Below are positions 6,958-15,276 of a stretch of DNA of 48,054 nt, piece after piece. Both the position numbers and the translations under genes were made by a program. Within the stretch, counting starts at the first letter, position 1. Every line of letters begins with the position of its first letter. The DNA is from Erysipelotrichaceae bacterium UBA2227 (GTDB lineage: Bacteria > Bacillota_I > Bacilli_A > Erysipelotrichales > Erysipelotrichaceae): contig DDYT01000056.1 of assembly GCA_002348095.1 (NCBI GenBank), positions 1-48,054 on the forward strand, written 5' to 3'. The notes beneath the pieces are model-generated. The model saw only the letters and a program-made list of their open reading frames with translations, did not search any database and had not been told where the DNA came from.

Positions 6958-8784
6958 ATGTGTGGAATTGTCGGCTACATCGGTAAAAATGCTGCGGTAG
7001 ATGTTTTAATCGCGGGTTTATCGAAACTGGAGTATCGCGGATATGACTCCGTAGGTATTTCATTATTTCAGAATCATAAAATCGTAACTCAAAAATCCAA
7101 AGGTCGCATTGACGATATGGTCAGAAAGATCGACCTTAATCAGTTAAAATCAGCCCAAACAGGCATCGGACATACCCGCTGGGCAACTCATGGAGAACCC
7201 TCGGATATCAACTCACATCCACATGGGACTCCCAGAATCACCTTGGTCCATAACGGAATCATCGAGAATTATATGCAAGTCAAGGAGCGGATGATCCGCA
7301 AAGGCTATACTTTCGAATCCGAAACGGACACCGAAGCTTTAGCAAAGTGTCTTGACTATTACTATGTACAGAAACAAAACCCGATTTTAGCTATAAAAAA
7401 GGTTCTGGAAAAGATTCGGGGATCGTATGCTTTAGGCATGATGTTCGCCGATCATCCGGATGCTATTTATGCGGTCCGCCATGACAGTCCGTTAATCATC
7501 GGATTAGGTGAAGATGAAAATTTCATTGCTTCCGATATGACCGCATTGCTGCGCTATACCCGCCGTTATTATCTCTTGGAACATGATGAAATTGCGATCG
7601 TAAAACGTAATCATGTCATAATCCTCAATATCGATGGCGAGGAAATTCATAAGGATATCCAAGTCGCTGACTGGGATGAGCAAACTGCAGAAAAAGGCGG
7701 TTTTCCGCACTTTATGATCAAGGAAATCCATGAGCAGCCGGAGGCGTTCATGAAAACGTTGCGCGTCCGCCGCAGTGAAAAAGGGTTTGATTTCAGCGGC
7801 GAGAAAATCAGCGATGACTTCCTAAAGGGCCTGAATAAAGTTCATATGATAGCCTGCGGAACCGCAATGCACTCCGGCATCATTGCAAAATATCTTTTTG
7901 AAAAGTTTGCGAGAATCAATGTGGAAGTCGATGTGGCTTCAGAGTTCCGCTATCGCAATCCGGTGTTGCATAAGGACGATTTGGTCCTGCTGATATCTCA
8001 GTCCGGAGAAACCGCGGATACTTTGGCTGCACTTCGCCTGGCAAAATCCCAAGGTGTCAAAACGTTGGCCATTGTCAATGTAAACGGATCATCGATTGCC
8101 CGTGAAGCCGATGTGGTCTTAATGACGCATGCCGGTATCGAAATCGCAGTTGCCTCCACCAAAGCATATTTCGTTCAAGTCGGATTATTGAGTGCACTCG
8201 CGCTGCATATCGCCAAAGTCAAAGGTATGCTGAGTTCGGAAGACTACGAATCAAAGGTCAGCGAACTGCTGTCAATCGAAGAAGTGATCAAACCGTTGCT
8301 TGCCAAAGCAGAACACGTCAAATATCTGGCTTCGCAGTATATCAATGCCAAAAACCTTTTCTTTATCGGTCGCGGCTTGGATTATGCGGTATCGATGGAA
8401 GCATCATTAAAACTCAAAGAAATCAGTTATGTGCACAGTGAGGCTTATCCGGGCGGAGAGCTAAAACACGGAACGATTTCACTGATCACGGATGATGTCC
8501 CTGTCATCGCACTGACGACGCAAAGCGACTTACTTGAAAAAACAGTAAGTAATGTCAAAGAAGTCAAAGCCCGTGGCGCAAGAGTGCTGTTACTGAAAAA
8601 GGAAGATATGCACATCGCAGATGATGTAGCGGATGATGTGGTCAATCTTCCCTCCCTCAGCGATTGGCTGATGCCTTTCACCAGCGTCATTATCATGCAG
8701 CTGTTTGCCTATTACAGTGCCGTGTTGCGCGGCTGTGATGTTGATAAACCACGGAACCTGGCGAAGTCCGTAACCGTCGAATAA
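6958..8784 (+). CDS. glmS: Glutamine-fructose-6-phosphate aminotransferase (isomerizing)
   Basis: GlmS makes glucosamine-6-phosphate from fructose-6-phosphate and glutamine, the first step to UDP-GlcNAc and the cell wall. It is 608 residues, the standard size. The N-terminus MCGIVGYIG exposes the catalytic cysteine of an Ntn-type glutaminase (about 1-240), with HTRWATHG and HNGIIENY motifs. Two SIS sugar isomerase domains follow (about 285-425 and 455-595), including SQSGETADT, ending in the family's C-terminal tail PRNLAKSVTVE. The gene stands alone between its ribozyme and a strong terminator. Regulation by the ribozyme upstream is expected. Confidence 0.99.
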   Translation: MCGIVGYIGKNAAVDVLIAGLSKLEYRGYDSVGISLFQNHKIVTQKSKGRIDDMVRKIDLNQLKSAQTGIGHTRWATHGEPSDINSHPHGTPRITLVHNGIIENYMQVKERMIRKGYTFESETDTEALAKCLDYYYVQKQNPILAIKKVLEKIRGSYALGMMFADHPDAIYAVRHDSPLIIGLGEDENFIASDMTALLRYTRRYYLLEHDEIAIVKRNHVIILNIDGEEIHKDIQVADWDEQTAEKGGFPHFMIKEIHEQPEAFMKTLRVRRSEKGFDFSGEKISDDFLKGLNKVHMIACGTAMHSGIIAKYLFEKFARINVEVDVASEFRYRNPVLHKDDLVLLISQSGETADTLAALRLAKSQGVKTLAIVNVNGSSIAREADVVLMTHAGIEIAVASTKAYFVQVGLLSALALHIAKVKGMLSSEDYESKVSELLSIEEVIKPLLAKAEHVKYLASQYINAKNLFFIGRGLDYAVSMEASLKLKEISYVHSEAYPGGELKHGTISLITDDVPVIALTTQSDLLEKTVSNVKEVKARGARVLLLKKEDMHIADDVADDVVNLPSLSDWLMPFTSVIIMQLFAYYSAVLRGCDVDKPRNLAKSVTVE

Positions 8785-8790
8785 GAAAAT

Positions 8791-8825
8791 GCACCTTCTC
8801 AGATTGAGGAGGTGCTTCTTTTTTT
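8791..8825 (+). terminator. glmS terminator
   Basis: GCACCTTCTC-AGATT-GAGGAGGTGC forms a 10-bp stem with one wobble pair, followed by a T-rich tract. It overlaps the 3' end of the convergent MFS gene. Confidence 0.9.
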
Positions 8826-9962
8826 AAATATCTGATACAGCAATCCGGTGCCTATGATCAATCCGATTGCACAGATCAGAACGTTGAGCATAAATCCTCC
8901 CGACCGATATGCCATCGGTGCCAAACTGTTTGCCGTTACATTGGTCATGGACATCACAAAACTCAAGATCGTCAGAAAGCCTGCTGTCTGTCCCTTCAGT
9001 ATTCCGGTAGCCAAGGGAAACAGCAGTCCCCAAATCAAATCAAATGCCAGACCAAACATAAAACCGATCAAAAATATCGTCGGTGGGTAATCAAAAAGCA
9101 TAAGCAACATAAATACCGCAGAGAATACCGCTCCCCATAGACCCATCCGCCGTTTACCTAAACGATCGCTCAAAAGCATGATTCCGATACCGGCACCCAG
9201 AGAGCCCAAGGCAATCATACTGTACAGAGAGGCAATGCCTTGTGAAGATTGTCCGAGTTGGTACAAATGGATGCTCAGATAATTGAAGTAGAACACCGAA
9301 GGCAACGAGAATAGAGCGACTACCGCCATCATCATGACCGCATTTGCATTATTTAATATGGACTTCACGCTGTTATGATGAATCGACTCGTGTCTGGAAC
9401 GCACATCCGGCATCAGAAATGTGCCCATCATGCATAACGTCATCATAAGCATTACCCCAAGATACAGACTCTGAAATCCAAATGCAGTTGCCAAAGAGGT
9501 TGCAACTAAAGGTGAAATCAATACAGCCAGCGCAAAGGCAACCTTATGCAGTCCGCTGACAAATCCGAACTTCTCCGGTATGACCAAAATTGAAAGATAA
9601 GACGGACTGATACTGATCAGCGCAAAAAACCCGATGCCCAATATGGTCCTTCCTAAGACAAACCCCCAAGGATCGGACCAGATATATATTAGGGCACTTC
9701 CCATCACAAACAGAAATGTACTGAAAATCAGGATCCGCTTGTTACCGATTTTATCTGCCATCATTCCTAAAAACGGCACAAATAAGCCGGAAAGTGCATA
9801 ACCCAGATTCAGCAAGGTCACATTGCTTTGATCGACCCGATAAATCGATGCGATCAAAGGTGCCATCGGCATGACCATACTCATTTCAAAGGTAATGACC
9901 AATTGAATGGCCATCAGCACGCAGATGGCCACGATATTCATTTTCTCATGTCTCATATTCAC
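8799..9962 (-). CDS. MFS transporter at the end of the nucleoside operon
   Basis: This 387-residue protein has about 12 membrane segments and the major-facilitator loop signature GMMADKIGNKR after the second helix (about 63-73). A related motif, LLSDRLGKRRMG, sits in the second half. It belongs to the drug/metabolite-type MFS group; the cargo is unknown. Its start overlaps the end of the second EcfA gene by 17 bases, so it is translationally coupled to the ECF/nucleoside hydrolase operon. It may therefore export a by-product (for example a nucleobase) or import a related compound; this is inference. Its stop codon lies within the glmS terminator stem. The start could also be one of the two further ATGs within the first eight codons. 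Confidence 0.85.
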   Translation of the reverse strand: MNMRHEKMNIVAICVLMAIQLVITFEMSMVMPMAPLIASIYRVDQSNVTLLNLGYALSGLFVPFLGMMADKIGNKRILIFSTFLFVMGSALIYIWSDPWGFVLGRTILGIGFFALISISPSYLSILVIPEKFGFVSGLHKVAFALAVLISPLVATSLATAFGFQSLYLGVMLMMTLCMMGTFLMPDVRSRHESIHHNSVKSILNNANAVMMMAVVALFSLPSVFYFNYLSIHLYQLGQSSQGIASLYSMIALGSLGAGIGIMLLSDRLGKRRMGLWGAVFSAVFMLLMLFDYPPTIFLIGFMFGLAFDLIWGLLFPLATGILKGQTAGFLTILSFVMSMTNVTANSLAPMAYRSGGFMLNVLICAIGLIIGTGLLYQIFKKRSTSSI

Positions 9963-10746
9963 TTACAAAATCATCAATGGTGATTATGTTCCTTTTCATT
10001 TCTAAGCGATTTGCCAGTTGTGCTACGACCGGTTGTTTCAGTGCCGCCTTGTCCAATAGTTCGAAATCCCAGAAGATCTCCTGCTTATGAGCGTCACCGA
10101 CGATTTTTTTATCCGCCATGACAATAATGCGATCGAAATTCTCAATAACGAACTCCATATCATGAGAAATCGTAATCACAGTTTTCCCTGATCCATGCAA
10201 TCGTTCAATGATCTCTTTCTGATAAAGCAACCCCAACAAATCCTGACCGGCTGTCGGCTCATCCAATATTACCACATCCGCATCCATGGCGACAACCGAT
10301 GCAATCGTGACAAACTTCCGGATACTGAAAGGAAGATCATACGGATTGGTCTGCAGATCATCGGCTAAATGACAAATCTGCGCAGCCTCTGTCACCCGTC
10401 GCTCGATTTCCTCTTGCTGCATCCTAAGATACCGCAGGGAATATGCGATTTCGCTGTAGACGGATTGATTAAAAATCTGATCACCTGGATTTTGAAAGAC
10501 ATAACCCACTTTCTTCGATAATGTCGCGGTCGTTTTCTTTGAAGCATCTTCCCCAAATACCATGATTTTCCCGCTTTTTGGACGAAGCAATCCGTTCATC
10601 ATTTTGACTGCCGTCGTTTTGCCGGCACCGTTTTGACCGATGATCGCGACTTTCTCCCCGGATCGAATGGTTAAAGATATATCATCCACGGCAACAAAGC
10701 CATTGTCATAAGCAAAGGTCACGTGTTCAAATCGGATCGCATCCAT
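9946..10746 (-). CDS. ecfA2: ECF transporter ATP-binding protein, second ATPase (EcfA2-like)
   Basis: This is a 266-residue ABC ATPase of the energy-coupling factor module that powers vitamin-type uptake from the cytoplasmic side. The Walker A motif GQNGAGKTT is near residues 37-45, the Q-loop is in VFQNPGDQ and Walker B is VVILDEPT. The ABC signature is degenerate: at about 138-143 it reads LPFSIR instead of LSGGQ. In a heterodimeric ECF ATPase one of the two composite sites can be inactive, so this may be the asymmetric partner. It directly abuts the first ATPase gene (one-base overlap). Confidence 0.9.
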   Translation of the reverse strand: MDAIRFEHVTFAYDNGFVAVDDISLTIRSGEKVAIIGQNGAGKTTAVKMMNGLLRPKSGKIMVFGEDASKKTTATLSKKVGYVFQNPGDQIFNQSVYSEIAYSLRYLRMQQEEIERRVTEAAQICHLADDLQTNPYDLPFSIRKFVTIASVVAMDADVVILDEPTAGQDLLGLLYQKEIIERLHGSGKTVITISHDMEFVIENFDRIIVMADKKIVGDAHKQEIFWDFELLDKAALKQPVVAQLANRLEMKRNIITIDDFVSEYET

Positions 10747-11594
10747 TATCTGACCCTCCCTTTCAGCTGTTGATAAGCATCTTCCAAGGTCGTCGGTATT
10801 TCATCAAAAACGGCTTTGCCGGATTTCATCAGCTTCAAAGCAAGCAATGCCACCTGAGGCAGATTATTGCCGGTCGAAAGTAACATCGGATCAGAAAAGA
10901 CTGCTTGTGCCGGCGCATCTTTTACGATTTGCTTTTGATCGATGACGATGATACGATCGGCATATTCCGCGACCCAGTCGATCTTATGTTCAACCAGGAT
11001 GATCGTTTTCTTTCTATCTTTCAGCAGTCGGATCGTCTCGAAAACTTCTTCGGTCCCTTGCGGATCCAACTGCGAAGTCGGTTCATCAATGATCAGAATT
11101 TCCGGATCCATAACCAAAACCGAAGCCAATGCCACCCGTTGGCTCTGACCTCCCGAAAGCTGCATCGGATGCTTGAATCGTAAATGATTGATGTTGAGTT
11201 GATTAAGCATTTCATCGACCCTTCGAATGATCTCACTGCGTTCAACACCAAGATTCTCCAGACCATACGCAATTTCCTCAAATACCGTCTGCTTGACACC
11301 GCTGACCTGTACAAAAGGATTCTGAAAAACAAACCCGATATGAAGGGCAATGTCTCCCATCGACATTTCTGAAATATCCGAACCATTAAGCAATACCTGA
11401 CCGCTCATCGTTCCGGTATGAAAGGTGGGGATCAATCCGCGCATGATCGAACACAAGGTTGTCTTACCGACACCGTTTTTACCGACCAAAGCCACAAATT
11501 CACCTTTTTCTATCGAAAACGAGATATCTTCAAGGATGTTTTCTTTAGCCAGCTGATATTTGAAAGTTACATTTCTTAGTTCTAGAACAGCCAT
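10746..11594 (-). CDS. ecfA1: ECF transporter ATP-binding protein, first ATPase (EcfA1-like)
   Basis: This 282-residue ABC ATPase has Walker A GKNGVGKTT (38-46), Q-loop VFQNPFVQ, an intact signature LSGGQSQR, Walker B ILIIDEPTSQLD and switch histidine VEHK. It should pair with the following ATPase and dock onto EcfT. The start is the ATG at 11594. An in-frame ATG 15 bases upstream contains the GGAGG binding site and is rejected. The chosen start overlaps the end of the ecfT-like gene by 13 bases. Confidence 0.93.
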   Translation of the reverse strand: MAVLELRNVTFKYQLAKENILEDISFSIEKGEFVALVGKNGVGKTTLCSIMRGLIPTFHTGTMSGQVLLNGSDISEMSMGDIALHIGFVFQNPFVQVSGVKQTVFEEIAYGLENLGVERSEIIRRVDEMLNQLNINHLRFKHPMQLSGGQSQRVALASVLVMDPEILIIDEPTSQLDPQGTEEVFETIRLLKDRKKTIILVEHKIDWVAEYADRIIVIDQKQIVKDAPAQAVFSDPMLLSTGNNLPQVALLALKLMKSGKAVFDEIPTTLEDAYQQLKGRVR

Positions 11595-12346
11595 ACAAAA
11601 ATCCTCCACCCCAATATGCTGATCGTGATCAACACCATTGCGACCGAAAGAATCCGATCGATATTTCTTGAACGGATATCTTTCAAAAATGTTTTCTTTC
11701 CGCTCGCTGAAAAGCCACGAACTTCAAGTGTAATCGCCCGATCTTCAAGTTCACTGATCGATGAAATGATCAACGGACCTAACGACGGGAAAAAGGCACG
11801 CAGACGCAGTATCATATTGCCCTCGGTCTCGATGCCTCGGGCTTGCTGCGCCTGCATGATGACCTTACTGCGCTTTATCATATCCGGAATCATCTGCAAT
11901 GTTGACAGTATGATGTAACTGACAACATGACTCACATTTTTCTGTTGAAGACTGATCATCAGATCTTCCACCTCGGTCGTTTCAAAAAACAGCAGTACTA
12001 CCGCAGCCATGACGACCAGAACGGACGTCTGATTCAGACCGTCAATCAGTCCTTGTATACGAATGATCACAAACTGCCATTGAAACAGGATTTGTGAATC
12101 AGATTTATCAAGCATGATTTTAAACAGAAATACAAATATGACAAAAAGCAAGAGTGCCCCGATGAACTTTTTCAGAAAGCCGAAAAAATTACCGGAAAAC
12201 AAAGCCAAGATCAATGTCAGCGGAACTATGACCAAATAACCGACTTTCCAGTCAAAGGCTAAGGATAATACGACTGCACACATCAAAAATACCACCTTTG
12301 TCAATGGGTACAGTTTACTTAACGGTCCTTTTTTACGATCCAACAT
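11582..12346 (-). CDS. ecfT: ECF transporter transmembrane component EcfT
   Basis: This 254-residue membrane protein has 4-6 hydrophobic segments in the first 140 residues. A cytoplasmic coupling region follows, with the Ala-Arg-Gly motif in MQAQQARGIE, which EcfT proteins use to contact the ATPases. A second ARG-like contact appears in LEVRGFSASGKK. It anchors the two ATPases and the S component in the membrane. It lies about 50 bases after the S-component gene, separated by a strong hairpin, and overlaps the downstream ATPase gene. Because T, A and A' sit beside one S gene, this looks like a dedicated (group I) ECF transporter. Confidence 0.9.
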   Translation of the reverse strand: MLDRKKGPLSKLYPLTKVVFLMCAVVLSLAFDWKVGYLVIVPLTLILALFSGNFFGFLKKFIGALLLFVIFVFLFKIMLDKSDSQILFQWQFVIIRIQGLIDGLNQTSVLVVMAAVVLLFFETTEVEDLMISLQQKNVSHVVSYIILSTLQMIPDMIKRSKVIMQAQQARGIETEGNMILRLRAFFPSLGPLIISSISELEDRAITLEVRGFSASGKKTFLKDIRSRNIDRILSVAMVLITISILGWRIFVWLF

Positions 12347-12361
12347 ACATGCTCCTTCATT

Positions 12362-12387
12362 GATGATCCCGCCGAAGCGGGATCATC
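12362..12387 (-). other. Hairpin between S-component and ecfT genes
   Basis: A perfect 11-bp stem GATGATCCCGC/GCGGGATCATC closes a four-base TTCG loop when read on the minus strand. No U-tract follows. It may act as an mRNA stabiliser or partial terminator that makes the S component more abundant than the EcfT/A module. Confidence 0.7.
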
Positions 12388-12395
12388 GTTATTAT

Positions 12396-12977
12396 CTACT
12401 CAACGTAATACTTAGCCAACGGGAATTTTAACAGTGTTCGAGCCGGAATGGCTTTGATGATAAAGAACACGATAAATACGGAAATAAATTTATCAACTGT
12501 TTCCGTAATCAGTGCGGTCGTAATGACGGATTGCCATAAACTTTGACCGGTCGCGATTAAGAATGATGTGATAAAACTCGATCCTGAACCGGTAACACCG
12601 CCAAATAAGTAAACCGTTACCGGATTAGCTGTCAATTGGGTGATCAGCCAAATCAAAACGCTGGTAATCAATGCTCCTTTAAACGTCTTAAACCAACCTT
12701 TCTGGGCGCACAGACCGGCAACGATACCGATGGCCACATTAACGATGGCATAAGGGATCCATGTGGGTGCTGTTATCCCCAGGATCAGATTGGTCACCAA
12801 TCCGGTAATAGCCCCAAACAACGGACCGGCTAAGGCACCGACCAAAATCGTACCGATAACATCGATGAAGACCGGCAGTCGCAAAATCAATGCGAGCTGA
12901 CCGCCGACGTAGTTGATTGCGATTCCGATGGGAATCAAAAGAATCGCCATGGTAGAATACTTCGCTGCTTTGCTCAT
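12396..12977 (-). CDS. ECF transporter S component (substrate-binding membrane protein), substrate unknown
   Basis: This 193-residue protein has about six hydrophobic segments and the texture of an ECF S component. Features include an N-terminal helix with small residues (AILLIPIGIAINYVGG), a loop LPVFIDVIGTILVGALAGP, and a GAITGLVTNLILG helix. It should bind the substrate outside the cell and dock on EcfT. The start is the ATG at 12977 after GAGGAGG; a start 21 bases upstream would include the binding site. It follows two nucleoside hydrolase genes, so a nucleoside is the best guess for the cargo. Queuosine is an alternative, because hydrolase-ECF pairs occur in queuine salvage. The substrate is inference. 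Confidence 0.85.
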   Translation of the reverse strand: MSKAAKYSTMAILLIPIGIAINYVGGQLALILRLPVFIDVIGTILVGALAGPLFGAITGLVTNLILGITAPTWIPYAIVNVAIGIVAGLCAQKGWFKTFKGALITSVLIWLITQLTANPVTVYLFGGVTGSGSSFITSFLIATGQSLWQSVITTALITETVDKFISVFIVFFIIKAIPARTLLKFPLAKYYVE

Positions 12978-13010
12978 GTTACATCCTCCTCTTCTCAAAA
13001 GACGTGAGCT

Positions 13011-14006
13011 TTATAAAGCAGGAAACACCAAACAGTATGTTTCCTTAACTTCCTTACCAAAACAAACCTCCATAAACAGTTCTTTACACTTTCGAACATC
13101 CATATCCATAGCTACATACACATTTTTCTCAAGTTTCCAACTGTCAGCCAGATCAACGATACACTGCCCTTTAGTCAGCCCTTGATGTACGATTCGCAAA
13201 TTGCTGTGCACCAAACGTGTGCAAACGGTCGGATCGATGGCCATCAGTACCGGTAAAAGATCATGAATGACGATTCCGATATATTTATTATACGACCAGT
13301 ATGCTTGGAGATAATCCTGAACCATCGCATAGATCAAACTCCCTTTTTCACCGCCGGCCAGCCGGATGAACGTGAGATCGTTGGCATCAAAGATGCACTG
13401 ATGAGTAGCATCCAAACCTACCATGACGATATCAACACTGATCCCCAGGGAATACACCTTCTCTACTGCTAATGTATCAAACCAGTAATTAAACTCAGCC
13501 ACCGGCGTGACATTGCCTCTGAACACTCCGCCACCCATCGACCAAACTTTCTTAACATTCCGCATGGTCTTCTCATCTCGATCGATCGCCAAAGCCAGAT
13601 TCGTCATCGGACCTACCGAGATGATCTCGATTTCTCCAGGATACGTTTTAACACTGTCCAAAATAAAATCGATTGCACTGATCGGCGAAATGTTGTTTGG
13701 ATCGACTGGCAAGCCAACCCCACCCAAACCGTCAATTCCATGAACATTGCCTCCGTCACGCCCTTGTGCTTCAAGACCTTCCTTGACCCGTTCATAACTG
13801 CTGTATGCTCCGCGATATACTTTTATATCTTTTTGGGCATATCTGATCAGCTTGCTTGCATTGTCCGTCGTATGCGAAATACCTTTATTCCCCGCAACGG
13901 ATGTGATGCCCAATACCTCGAAATCATCATAATTCAGTAATGTCAGTAAGGCTACGGCATCATCGATGCCCGGATCGGTATCAAATATGATTTTTCTTTT
14001 ACTCAT
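13011..14006 (-). CDS. Nucleoside hydrolase (inosine-uridine-preferring family), second copy
   Basis: This 331-residue protein belongs to the calcium-dependent N-ribohydrolase family that splits nucleosides into base and ribose. The metal-binding N-terminal motif FDTDPGIDDAVAL contains the conserved DxDPGxDD cluster (D9, D11, D15, D16). Further family blocks are GPMTNLALAI, MGGGVFRGN, AEFNYWFD and the C-terminal VIHDLLPVLMAIDP aspartate segment. It overlaps the preceding hydrolase gene by 4 bases (ATGA), so the two are co-translated. Having two hydrolases of the same family suggests different nucleoside preferences. No signal peptide is visible, so it acts in the cytoplasm on imported substrate. 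Confidence 0.95.
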   Translation of the reverse strand: MSKRKIIFDTDPGIDDAVALLTLLNYDDFEVLGITSVAGNKGISHTTDNASKLIRYAQKDIKVYRGAYSSYERVKEGLEAQGRDGGNVHGIDGLGGVGLPVDPNNISPISAIDFILDSVKTYPGEIEIISVGPMTNLALAIDRDEKTMRNVKKVWSMGGGVFRGNVTPVAEFNYWFDTLAVEKVYSLGISVDIVMVGLDATHQCIFDANDLTFIRLAGGEKGSLIYAMVQDYLQAYWSYNKYIGIVIHDLLPVLMAIDPTVCTRLVHSNLRIVHQGLTKGQCIVDLADSWKLEKNVYVAMDMDVRKCKELFMEVCFGKEVKETYCLVFPAL

Positions 14007-14974
14007 ATCATTCTCTTTTCTATCATCAGATCAATTTCCTTCTGATGGCTGTTGAATAACCGGCTTAAAAACAGTCGGAAAAACTTTCTTTCGTCCACGG
14101 ATTGAGCAATTAAACTCAACCATTCGATATCGGTTTCTCTGAAATCTACGACCGACTCACCCATGGCGATTCCTTCGGTTTCAATCTGGATATGTCCTTT
14201 CTTCAATGACAGTATGCTTCGATCCAGCAAATAACCCACAACCAGCGGATCATTGATGACACAACCCAAGGTACGCTCCTGCGACCAGTGAAAGTCAACA
14301 TAAAACCCGGTAATATCCGTGACAAACTTGCTCAGCGGTGATTTAAACTGCCGAACCATCTCGCGCATATTGGGTGTAAACAAAATTTTATAGGTCACAT
14401 CCAATGGGACAAGAGTAACATTGGGCAGATGAGCATCGAAGAAAATTTTCGCCGCATGCGGGTCACACCAGAAGTTATACTCGGCAACCGGAGAGCAGTT
14501 ACCGCAAACATTCACGCTTCCTCCCATAATGACGATCTCTTTTGCGAGTCTCAATACTTGAGGATCATGCTGTATGATCGTTGCCAGATTGGTCAGCGGT
14601 CCTAATGCCGCAATGATGATTTCATTCGGATGCTTTCTGAGGTACTGAGGAATGACATCGACGGCTGACGGATGAATGCTGATATCTTCTTTGAAAAAAT
14701 ACACTTCACCGATTCCGTCTTTGCCATGGGTATCCGTGGCATCGACGTAGTTTCGCTTCAGCGGAAGCGCACAGCCTTTGTAAATCGGAACATCTTCCCT
14801 GCCAATCATCTTCATCACAGATTTCGCATTGCATGCCGCCTGATGGACCTCAATATTGCCGCTGACGATGGTTACGGCCATGATCTCGAACTCCGGGCTG
14901 ACACCGGCAAGCAAAAGCGCAAGAGAGTCATCGATTCCGGGATCTGCATCCAAAATGAGCTTAATTTTACTCAT
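14003..14974 (-). CDS. Nucleoside hydrolase (inosine-uridine-preferring family), first copy
   Basis: This 323-residue N-ribohydrolase has the DADPGIDDSLAL metal motif at residues 9-20. Family segments GPLTNLATII, MGGSVNVCGN, AEYNFWCDPHAA and a C-terminal VINDPLVVGYLLD follow. It is clearly a paralogue of the next gene but only moderately similar. It is the first long gene of the ECF operon. Its ATG directly follows the stop codon of a 41-codon ORF and has the AAGGAG binding site inside that ORF. It is expected to be repressed by the divergent LacI protein. Confidence 0.95.
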   Translation of the reverse strand: MSKIKLILDADPGIDDSLALLLAGVSPEFEIMAVTIVSGNIEVHQAACNAKSVMKMIGREDVPIYKGCALPLKRNYVDATDTHGKDGIGEVYFFKEDISIHPSAVDVIPQYLRKHPNEIIIAALGPLTNLATIIQHDPQVLRLAKEIVIMGGSVNVCGNCSPVAEYNFWCDPHAAKIFFDAHLPNVTLVPLDVTYKILFTPNMREMVRQFKSPLSKFVTDITGFYVDFHWSQERTLGCVINDPLVVGYLLDRSILSLKKGHIQIETEGIAMGESVVDFRETDIEWLSLIAQSVDERKFFRLFLSRLFNSHQKEIDLMIEKRMI

Positions 14975-15100
14975 TTATATACTCCTTGTAAAACGCAAAA
15001 ACGATCTGCATTGCATATCTCTTTGCATCTCCATGAATAACAACGCTGTTTTTTCTCGTCTTTCAAAATCATCAGGGAATGTTTCATAACTCAATAACAT
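14975..15100 (-). CDS. Putative 41-residue small ORF leading the nucleoside operon
   Basis: A small ORF starts at ATG 15100, ten bases after a perfect GGAGG, within the transcript predicted from the 15155-15184 promoter. It ends with TAA immediately before the ATG of the first nucleoside hydrolase. The peptide begins MLLSYETFPDDFERREK and is not recognised. The hydrolase binding site lies in its last codons, so translation of the two is probably coupled. It could be a real small protein or a translated leader; no codon-based proof is available. Confidence 0.45.
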   Translation of the reverse strand: MLLSYETFPDDFERREKTALLFMEMQRDMQCRSFLRFTRSI

Positions 15101-15154
15101 GTCGGATTTTCCTCCGGATTCACATTCCCCCGAGATGTGAACTTCATTACATAT

Positions 15155-15192
15155 ATTATAAGTCATGCCTTCACTGTTTATCAAATGATAAA
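15155..15192 (-). promoter_or_regulatory. Nucleoside operon promoter with candidate LacI operator
   Basis: On the minus strand TTGATA (15179-15184), an 18-base spacer and a perfect TATAAT (15155-15160) form a good sigma-A promoter. The near-palindrome TTTATC-AAAT-GATAAA at 15177-15192 covers the -35 box, a natural site for repression by the divergent LacI protein. A nine-base copy of its left part, TGTTTATCA, recurs at 15255-15263 beside the lacI start, so lacI may be autoregulated. Confidence 0.7.
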
Positions 15193-15226
15193 ATCTTGAG
15201 TTTAACCAAATCTTAACCTAATCCCC

Positions 15227-15255
15227 TTGAGTATCCTTTTCAATTTTGATAGTAT
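15227..15255 (+). promoter_or_regulatory. Probable promoter of the lacI-type gene
   Basis: TTGAGT (15227-15232), a 17-base spacer and TAGTAT (15250-15255) lie just upstream of the regulator's AGGTGG binding site. The -10 abuts the TGTTTATCA half-operator. Confidence 0.55.
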
Positions 15256-15276
15256 GTTTATCAGGCAGGTGGTCGT

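Noticed and set aside
15101..15184. In-frame upstream extension of the small ORF before the nucleoside hydrolase
   Set aside because: It starts inside the -35 box of the predicted promoter, so it would not be transcribed; only the ATG at 15100 has a binding site.
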